DNA of 16,755 nucleotides from Schizophyllum amplum. Taxonomy: Eukaryota; Basidiomycota; Agaricomycetes; Agaricales; Schizophyllaceae. Positions 9,606 through 16,755 of this stretch are shown here, in pieces (the stretch's first letter is position 1; each line of letters begins with the position of its first letter). The stretch covers positions 1-16,755 of the forward strand of contig VDMD01000280.1 in the NCBI GenBank assembly GCA_007026445.1, in the 5' to 3' direction. The notes beneath the pieces were generated by a model. That model searched no databases and was not told where the DNA came from. It saw only the letters and a program-made list of their open reading frames with translations. Both the position numbers and the translations under genes were made by a program.

Positions 9606-10772
9606 ATGCTCTCTGCTGCCTTCACCGCGTTGACTTCCCTCATCTGCGCCAATGTGGCTGTCGCGAGGATGAGCCATATGTCCCCACTTCAACGCTCCCA
9701 CTCGTCCGTGCTGTCTCCCGAAATCCCCGAGAGAGGCCCTTCACACGTTCCGAGCTCTCCTGGCTGTGGAGCTGATATCGGCTGGCCCCTCTACAACAGC
9801 ACCATCAACGTAACGACGACCGTAGGGGTGCATGAGCGGAGCTACCTCGTTCATATCCCCAAGGACTATGACCATACCGTTGCGCATCCCGTCGTTCTGT
9901 CCTTTCACGGCTACGGCAAGACGGCAGGTCACCAGGAAGTCGCGTCGCAGCTCTCTGAACCAAACAACACCATCAACGGCGTACCCATAATCGCGGCATA
10001 CCCTCAAGGCTTGCAGGGTATAGGACGAAGCGGGGATGGTTCGGATGGGAAGTACTCCTGGCAGGCAGCGGCGTACGCTCTGCCGAACGCGAGTGATGTG
10101 AGTGGTGAAGTGGTGAAGTGTGGGCGAGACTAACCTTGGCTACAGATCGAGTTCACGCATACTATTCTGAACGACCTCTCCGCCAACCTATGCATCGACA
10201 CTACACGCGTGTATGCCACGGGTAACTCCAATGGCGGTGGCTTCGTGAGTGGCCTCAGCGTACGCTCAAAGCCCCAAAGCTCAAGTTTCCTCGCCCAGAC
10301 CAACAAGCTCGCGTGCGAGCCGCGAACCAACGTCCGATTCGCCGCCTTCGGTATCGCCTCCGGCGCCATCTACCCAGACGCGGAGCCCGACGACGACTGC
10401 AAGCCTCAGCGCAAGGTGCCTGTACTCATCGCCCACGGTACCGACGATGATGTCGTCCCTTACAAGGGCGAACACATCGATGACCCGGACTGGGCTTCCC
10501 CCAACATCGACGACTTCGCAACCGGCTGGGCCACGCGCAACGGGTTCGGCGCCGACGCTCATCAGGACTCGGGGATGCTGCCGAACACGACGATGTGGGT
10601 GTGGGGTGAGGACGGCGACGCGGGTCAGGTTAAGCGGTTCAAGATCGAGGGCATGCATCACCAGTGGCCGAGCACTGTCGTCAGTTTGGATAAGAGACAT
10701 AAGGTCGCTCCCTTCAACCTGACAGGGTTGGAACTTTTGCCCTTCTTTGAGCGCTATGCTCTGCCACTCTAG
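9606..10772 (+). CDS. Secreted CE1 / PHB-depolymerase-type (LpqC-like) esterase
   Basis: Alpha/beta-hydrolase of the family holding feruloyl and acetylxylan esterases (CE1) and polyhydroxybutyrate depolymerases; the exact substrate cannot be read from sequence. Proposed exons: 9606-10097, 10146-10244 and 10299-10772, giving 354 residues with no frame error. The start at 9606 gives a good signal peptide (MLSAAFTALTSLICANVAVA); an in-frame ATG at 9531 would put a polar stretch in front. Landmarks: CGADIGWPL after a Ser/Pro-rich linker; RSYLVHIPKDYD; VVLSFHGYGKTAGHQE (oxyanion-side HG); IIAAYPQGL; nucleophile Ser192 in TGNSNGGGF; acid among Asp246-248 in AHGTDDDVVPYKG; His317 or His318 in GMHHQWP. 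All three triad parts are present. Intron 2 (10245-10298, 54 nt) has no stop and is a multiple of three, so its retention would add 18 residues just after the nucleophile; TNKLAC following GGGF is the family-like form, so I remove it. The neighbour is a secreted glucanase, which suggests a polysaccharide-degrading role. Confidence 0.9.
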
Positions 10773-11418
10773 ACATCTACATTAGCCATATCCTATAGAA
10801 TAACTACTATACCTATCACATTGTAATACCCACGAACCTCCACTTCGTGTACATACTTACTTGTACGTAATTAGCGATTTTGGACCAGAGATCAATTGTA
10901 GTTCGCCATTCGTTGTCGGAGTCTTCTGTCAGTGTCAGTCTGCATGCTGGTCTTCATCAGCTCGCTACTCTCCCCAAGCACCCGCTGCCGTAACCACAAG
11001 TATCGCATGCGATTGAGAAGCCATCGGCTGGCAGAAGTAACAGCATCGCACAACGTGCAGAATTTTTATCAAGTTCTAGACTGGCCTCGCTGCGGTCGTT
11101 TCGTCTGTGTGGCACCCAGGGTATAGAGATAGACTGCGTATTTTCGAGCTTCTCTCGGAAGCTTCCCTTCGATAGCGCTGATGAAGGACGTAAGTATCGA
11201 GTTGGACCGAGCCTGCTTTTTGTGGCAACATCGAATCAGCATTTGGCCAAGAGCTTTGCTTACCTTCCTATGCATATCAGCCCCAAACAGACACGCGGAC
11301 AGAAGTCCTCAATCAACTGACTTTTCTTCTTGTGTGCCTGTCGTGAGACGAAGCACATTAATGCCCCAAAGACCGTGAAATATTAGCAGTATGATACAGA
11401 CATTAGCAAGATTGGCCT
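10773..11418. other. Intergenic between convergent genes
   Basis: Holds the 3' flanks of the esterase (+) and the PB1/ZZ gene (-). It is AT-richer than the coding regions. Small open frames (10932-11126 plus, 11069-11275 minus, 11181-11378 plus) show no recognisable motif and I would not call them genes. Confidence 0.5.
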
Positions 11419-14400
11419 CTAGCGATACACGGGATACGGGATTATAGGCTTCGGATTGTCGAGGTCAGAGAAGCGCCTGTCTGAAATTCAGCAGTATTCA
11501 GCGATGACCAACGGAGGCGATGAACGCACCGGAATGCCTGCATATCTACAGCAGCCTTGAATACAAGAAAGACGTGGGCGTCGTTGTGAGTATCGACGTC
11601 GTGGCACGCGTCGCAGAGGTCTTTGGCGCAATATGCGCAGCGGAACCACTCCCCCTGGATAGGCCGGACACAGCGGTCGCAGACGGCGGACGGGTGGACG
11701 AGATGCCGAAGGTATGCTGGGTGAACGTCAATAGGAAAACTTAAACGAGCGTGTCTGAAGCGCACCTCTAGGGTCTCCCCCACTGACAAGCGATGCAGGT
11801 GGGCCCGATTCCGATTTATATCTGAGACATAGTTAATTACGGCCGCTTGTAAAGTGAAGCCAAGCCACATACAGGTTCGGTGGCACGATCGGCATTGACG
11901 ACTCCAACGGTCGCTGCACCGGGCGCGGAAGTACGAAGAAGATATGCGTCGGGTTGTGCACCGCGTACGATTTTTTCTCGCACTCCTCGCACAGATTGAG
12001 GCCTACGGGAGACGACGGGCAGCTCCCGCACTGATACCGTGTACCCACGATCGACTGCAAAGCAAATAAATACTGGGGGCAGATCAAGAACCAGAGACGT
12101 ACTCTACCACAACTATCGCATGTAAGGTGATGGTCGAACACTGCAGGCGCACTGGAACCGATGACTGTGCGCGCGTACCCGGAGACTATGGAGCTCGGCT
12201 TGGACCGCGGGAGGGCGATGCCAACGCTGGCAGCGTCGCGACCCCGCCAGAGGTCGATGGCGCGTCGGCTGGCGCTTTGTAGCTACATCTGGGTTAGCGC
12301 ATGCGCGAATAGTTGGCACACAAGTGTACCTCCGTGGTGTCCAGTGGATACGGGATCTTGATCATGATATGCGACGAATCGTGTCCACCGTCAGCTGAGT
12401 CTAGGTTGCCTGGAAGGCCAGCAGATTCGCAGTTGGCACAAATATCGACGGCATCGCAGATGGCACAGTGGAAGCGCGCGCCGACAATATCTAGCATGCA
12501 ACTGGTACGAAACTTTAGCTAGGGGCTGACGGCGTCGAAGGATCTGCACTCACTGTACACATTTGACTCCCGGATGTATGAGGGCTAGATGAACGAACTT
12601 AGTCAACATCAAGCAAGTAGTGCCCGACGTACTTTCATCATCGCCTGGAGACAGCATGGACAACTCGCGTCCATCGCTTAATGATCCGCTTTCCGTTTGC
12701 GGGTCCGGCAAAATGATGAAGGCATGCGAGGGATGCAGGTCGTGCACTTGGCTAGCGCATTCGGCTCGTATGAGCACGTCGATCTCTAAGATACGTGACA
12801 CACCTGTAGCAAGCACGGCAGAGGTTGAAGCTGTCGCACGATGCGCACTTGTAGCACTTATGCCGCGTTGTGGCATCGCATGTAGAGCACTTTGATGACG
12901 TCTGGGCTTGCTCTTTCGATGCAGTCAGCACGTAGCATAGCGGTCGGACGCTGTTACTCACCGACGTCCTCCCACCCACTATGTGTCCACACCTGCTCGC
13001 GATAAGCGTGTCGAAGCTGCCCTTTCTGACTCGGCGCCGAGCGGCGCCACTGCAAGGCGAGCCGTGCAGCCTCTGCCGGGTTCGCCGCGTGATAGGGATT
13101 TGCTCGACCAAATGTGGGCGATGAGCCTGGAGCAAGCCCGGCCTGGATGGCATGGTTTATGCCTGCGCTGTGTATACAATCCGCGCATAGCTCGTAGCCC
13201 CGTCTCTGGGAGGCGTTGGGTACACCAAGAGAGCCCGGCGATCCCGGGACGTGAAGGGATGATGAACTCGCAACCGGCGCTCGAGACGGCGTGGGGGCGT
13301 CCGCCGTGCCGATGAGGGTGCGAGAGGAAGACGAAGGGCCTAGACGCCGGTGGATGGACGGGGGTAGGAAAACTCGCTGGAGTCCGCAAAGGGCGAACCA
13401 TTGTGAGCGTCGAGGAATGCGCGGGACGGCGCATTGCTGTTGGCCGGCGGGCGCTCACCGCATACAGCACATACGTAGCGAATACTCTCGAGCAGCAGCC
13501 CGCACTCTGAGCACGCTGTAATGCGATCGGGGGCAGGGGGAGAGAGTGGGATGAACTGCAGGAGTTCGGGCGGGATATCCTGAGGTACGCCGTTCACGCG
13601 CGGCAGGCTAGAGGGGCCAGCCTGTGGTTCAGTTGGTAGCACCTGCTGAGAAGCAAGCCAATTAAGGTGGCGCGAGGCTGGCCGGATTCGCGGCCCGTCG
13701 ACATGCGGGCCATCGTCCGTTTGGCGATCCCCGTCGGTGTCCTCGGACTCAAGTTGCTGTGACTCGTGTTGCGGAAGAGCCGGCAGAACGATAGGAGTAG
13801 TAGTACTTCCCATGCTCGTCCATTTGCAGATCGAGGTCGCCCTCAGGCGAGTCTTGATCGTTCAGGGAAAAGGTGTCGGTGTCGGAGGGCGCGGGTAGAG
13901 CACCGAGCTTGGCGCGGATAACGCGCTCGTTCTGATCTCGAAGCCAGGACGAGCCTCGGAATACACTCGAGGCGTCGTCTGACTCCGAGGCGGCACGCAG
14001 GCGCTCGAATACGGCGGAGGGATTCTCCGGAAAACGCATCTGAGCACTCGCATAGCGGCTGTCCGCGCTGGTGGTCGCGGCGTACTCTGTGGCCGCGTCC
14101 ATGTCCTCGCCGAACGGATTGTAAGCATGTGCGGTGCGAACTTCGGAAGGGGAGTCAGAGCTCTTGCGGGGTTGGAGGCGAGGGCGCGTGTCTCGAGAGC
14201 TGACGGTGACATTATCGTCCTCGGGCACTTTCGATGAGCCAGAGAGCGAACCAATGGAGGGGAAAGCTGGCTGCCGCTCCGGCCCTTGTATTCGTCGAGG
14301 CTGGCGAGGGAAGATGTGTCCGAGAGGCTGGGGCCGTCATAGTCCACGTTGATGGTGACTCGGAGCGTGATCCTTCTGTTTCCAAAGCTCCTTCCCGATA

Positions 14401-14726
14401 GTATAGATGCTGCAGAGGACAGCGCCGCATCGTCTGTCCCCGCCTGAAAGTACTGGATGGCCTCAGTGAGGTCGGTCTCGGTGGTGATGTCTGTAATCTC
14501 CCCGTCGTCGTCTTTGTACGATATAGTGTAGCTGGACGCGACAAGTGAGAAGCACTGTTCTACCTGCGCATGCAGTAAATAACTTTTCACGTTAAGCGCC
14601 CAGGACACGCACCTTGCGCCTAAGGACATGGTACGTGCAGTTGCGGGCGGAGTTGAAGGATATGCGTTTGTGCCAGCCATCGAACGCGCACTTGACAACG
14701 AGCGGCTTGTCTGGTCGTCCTTGCAT
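11419..14726 (-). CDS. PB1-domain protein with multiple ZZ zinc fingers (NBR1/p62-like)
   Basis: Eleven exons, given from the start of the gene: 14726-14613, 14563-12962, 12906-12804, 12751-12633, 12584-12554, 12501-12330, 12282-12103, 12054-11873, 11821-11766, 11716-11530 and 11480-11419. Introns are 47-55 nt. The N-terminal PB1 domain (residues ~5-95) has a basic strand (KPLVVKCAFDG) and an acidic OPCA motif (YKDDDGEITDITTETDLTEA), so it could self-polymerise. A long disordered Ser/Pro-rich region follows, with a Cys block CSECGLLLESIRYVCAVC near residue 390 and GYELCADC near 490, probably one ZZ finger split by an insertion. Four complete ZZ fingers follow: CSTCDATTRHKCYKCASC; CVHCMLDIVGARFHCAIC; CDSCGRSIVGTRYQCGSC; CDRCVRPIQGEWFRCAYC, each with its second Cys pair and His pair. 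PB1 plus ZZ is the layout of selective-autophagy receptors NBR1/p62, but no FW (four-tryptophan) or UBA domain follows. Four frame breaks: near 14262, between 13752 and 13812, near 13362, and near 11477. Corrected length is about 935 residues. The last exon as written stops early (QALL-stop); the corrected end is ...DNPKPIIPYPVYR. Confidence 0.9.
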
Positions 14727-15031
14727 CGTCGCGCATCGCCTGGAGGTCGTCGGAGAGAACGAGTAATCATCCCCTTCGTCGACTGCGCACAACAATGGCG
14801 CCCATGATAATCCATCACATCCTTTCGGTATATTATTCGCACGCTATCCGGCGCTTACCGCGGAGCCTTTTCCAGGCAAACTGGCATGCTTTTACGTTCT
14901 TGTTTCTTCCGTCATCTCGGACCCGCTCGTCGTCCAAACCAGAAGTCAAGTCACGACTCAGTTTGAAATGACTCATTCAAGGCCGCGTACTTAAGCACGC
15001 CGAGACGGAAGCGCCTCATCCATTCAGAATC
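14727..15031. promoter_or_regulatory. Shared divergent promoter region
   Basis: The PB1/ZZ gene (-) and the dioxygenase gene (+) start 305 bp apart and point away from each other, so this stretch must carry both promoters. An upstream in-frame minus ATG at 14795 could extend the PB1 protein by 23 residues. I see no consensus TATA box; candidates such as tatatt at 14828-14833 are weak. Confidence 0.5.
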
Positions 15032-16530
15032 ATGTCCCAGGACTTTGATGCAAAGCTGTCCGCCGTGAAAGAGGCCATCTCAAAACGACCTCCGTTGTCA
15101 GTGGCACGCTTGGTGTCTCGATGTCGATCTGAAGCTTTACTACGGCGACGTCGACGATGCACGGTGCGTACTGTACGACTTCCCCCTTCTGGCTGCCGAA
15201 TGAATTGTCACTCCAGCTGCATCAACCTAGGTCATGCCACTCCAGACCGACTAGACGCCCTGACGTCTGTTTGTCAGCCTGCCACGTTTGGTGTCAACCA
15301 ACGAGATGTCCTCGACGAGACCTACCGTAAGGCAGGCAATCTGGATATCTCCATGTTTGCCTCTCTCTTGAAGGTCGAGAAATACGGCCTCATTGATACG
15401 ATCCGGGACCAACTTCTGCAAGAAGGAGGAGAGAGCACGCAGCAGATCTCTTACGAGCTTTATAAGCTCAACGTATATGGTACGCCGCTGCTTCCTTCAT
15501 TATCATGCACATCGACGCTAATGACACGTTCTCAGACAGGGACTCATTCTTTAAGCCGCACAAGGACACGCCGCGCAGCGACAAGATGTTTGGCTCGCTT
15601 GTCGTCATTTTTCCGACCCCCCACGAGGGCGGAGCGCTCGTCCTTCGCGAGGACGGCCGCGAATGGACCTTCGATTACGCCGCCGAGCTCGCCGCATCCT
15701 CCGATTCCCCCAACATCGCCTACGTCGCATTTTTCGGCGACATCGAGCACGAGGTCCGCCCAGTCACTTCCGGGCACCGCGTCACTTGACGTACAACCTC
15801 TACTTTGACGGCGCACCTGCGGCCAGACGAATGCAAGGCAGCGCCGCGATGACAGTCCCGCGCAGCGTCGAAGACGGGGATGCGCGGCTCGCGGTAGCTC
15901 TGCGGGAGCTGCTGCAAGACCCGACCTTGCTACCGCAGGGCGGCCTTTTGGCCTTCGGCCTGCGCTTTATGTATCCTCTTAAGCACGAGGCGCCGCTGCA
16001 AGACATGGTCGCGCACATGAAGGGCAGCGACGCTATGGTTGTGCGCGTCTGCCAGATGCTGGGCTTGGACGGCAGGCTCGGCCTCGTTTACGCTGAGGAG
16101 ACCTGGTGCCTGCCCTACGACAACAACCCACGCTATGACATCTCGATTGTGGTGGACCGCTTTGTGGACACCGAGTACGCTGATGACGAAAGGCCCTTCT
16201 ACGAGCAACTCCTACGTGAATACGGCGGCGAGCGCGTGCGCGATATGGGCTCAAAACTGCTTGAACTTGAAACGAGATACGCCTACAAGCCCAATGTTAA
16301 GGAAATTCTGCCCTCAACGGAAGTGTTCTGGGCGACGGAGTTGACCAAGATGAACACCGTCAAGGAAACATTCCGTACGTGCTCCGTTGCACCTCATTCT
16401 CTGCCTCTCGGCGCTGACAAGACCTCCCGTGGCAGTCGCATTCGGGAACCAGGCGGACCTGGAGCACCAGTACGGTCACTTGGCTTACTTCGTGCAAGTC
16501 AAGCGAGGCGCTCAAGCCCCCGCTGCCTGA
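15032..16530 (+). CDS. 2-oxoglutarate/Fe(II)-dependent dioxygenase (prolyl 4-hydroxylase-like fold)
   Basis: Four proposed exons: 15032-15163, 15217-15479, 15536-16374 and 16436-16530, with introns of 53, 56 and 61 nt. The catalytic double-stranded beta-helix is clear: KLNVYG, then DRDSFFKPHKDTPR with iron ligands His141 and Asp143, MFGSLVVIFPTPHEGGAL, AYVAFFGDIEHEV with the third iron ligand His204, and SGHRVTLTYNLYF with Arg214, the usual 2-oxoglutarate carboxylate ligand. A long C-terminal domain follows (to residue ~443), ending near FGNQADLEHQYGHLAYFVQV. The family hydroxylates protein or small-molecule substrates; the substrate is unknown. No signal peptide, so probably intracellular. 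Three single-base losses break the frame: near 15100, near 15119 and near 15785 (just after GHRVT, giving a false stop). The corrected start of the protein is MSQDFDAKLSAVKEAISKRP followed by the family's SGTL block. It diverges from the PB1/ZZ gene. Confidence 0.9.
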
Positions 16531-16755
16531 ACTTTCCCTTTCTGTATTCGTCGGAGGGATCGACGTGTTAGTGCAGCCTTTGAAGTTCGCTGGCGGACAA
16601 AGCCTGTATGCTCAGTATTCATCGCTTCTCGCTATCATAATGCAAAAATACTTGAATCTCATGCCCTTGCCCAGCCCTTGCCTCACATATATCACTTCAG
16701 CGCTGATGGTGTTGGCGCCGGGTTCGTCTGGCGACGGCCGCACTTTCGTTTGTAA

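Noticed and set aside
12979..13470. 163-codon minus-strand open frame in a second frame
   Set aside because: The alternative frame over the same bases gives GYELCADC, a Gly/Ser/Pro-rich linker and QLRHAYREQVW, which continue into the next ZZ exon with a correct splice phase.
13619..13700. tRNA-like A-box (TGGTTCAGTTGGTAGCAC)
   Set aside because: No matching B-box or cloverleaf follows, and the stretch lies inside the PB1/ZZ coding exon, whose minus frame is conserved in style on both sides.
1..16755. Whole window as one biosynthetic or defence cluster
   Set aside because: The genes mix translation, transcription elongation, wall hydrolysis and signalling functions with no shared pathway, and no backbone synthase, transporter or pathway regulator is present.

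Overview
The window is nuclear DNA of a filamentous fungus, most likely a basidiomycete of the Agaricomycetes. Genes are compact and cut by many short introns (mostly 47-61 nt, GT...AG, often with a CTRAY branch site just before the acceptor). Coding regions are GC-rich, and the gene set is eukaryotic: a ribosomal protein, a Paf1-complex subunit, a secreted GH81 glucanase and a PB1/ZZ protein. I see no tRNA, rRNA, transposon or CRISPR array.

Layout from left to right. (1) 2-1236 (+): 3' end of a ZNFX1-like NFX1-type helicase, carrying the terminal RZ-type zinc finger. (2) 1614-2157 (+): ribosomal protein eL43 (RPL43), five exons. (3) 2738-4377 (+): PAF1, seven exons. (4) About 4541-5266 (-): a doubtful gene whose clearest part is a C-terminal membrane segment. 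(5) 5396-8385 (+): secreted GH81 endo-beta-1,3-glucanase, ten exons, with a C-terminal beta-trefoil-like module. (6) 9606-10772 (+): secreted CE1/PHB-depolymerase-type esterase, three exons. (7) 11419-14726 (-): PB1-domain protein with four complete ZZ zinc fingers and a possible fifth, eleven exons. (8) 15032-16530 (+): 2-oxoglutarate/Fe(II) dioxygenase, four exons, divergent from gene 7 across 305 bp.

Genes 1-3 are housekeeping or gene-expression functions. Genes 5 and 6 are both secreted and could act together on polysaccharides (fungal or oomycete beta-1,3-glucan, or esterified cell-wall polymer). Gene 7 resembles the NBR1/p62 class of autophagy receptors. I see no evidence that the whole window is one functional cluster.

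The most important technical point is that genes 2, 3, 7 and 8 each need single-base frame corrections (about 19 in total) to give the expected proteins, although their splice sites and conserved residues are otherwise intact. Genes 1, 5 and 6 need none. RPL43 and PAF1 are core genes, so uncorrected long-read assembly errors are the simplest explanation. Exon coordinates below are my own reconstruction from splice signals and family conservation.
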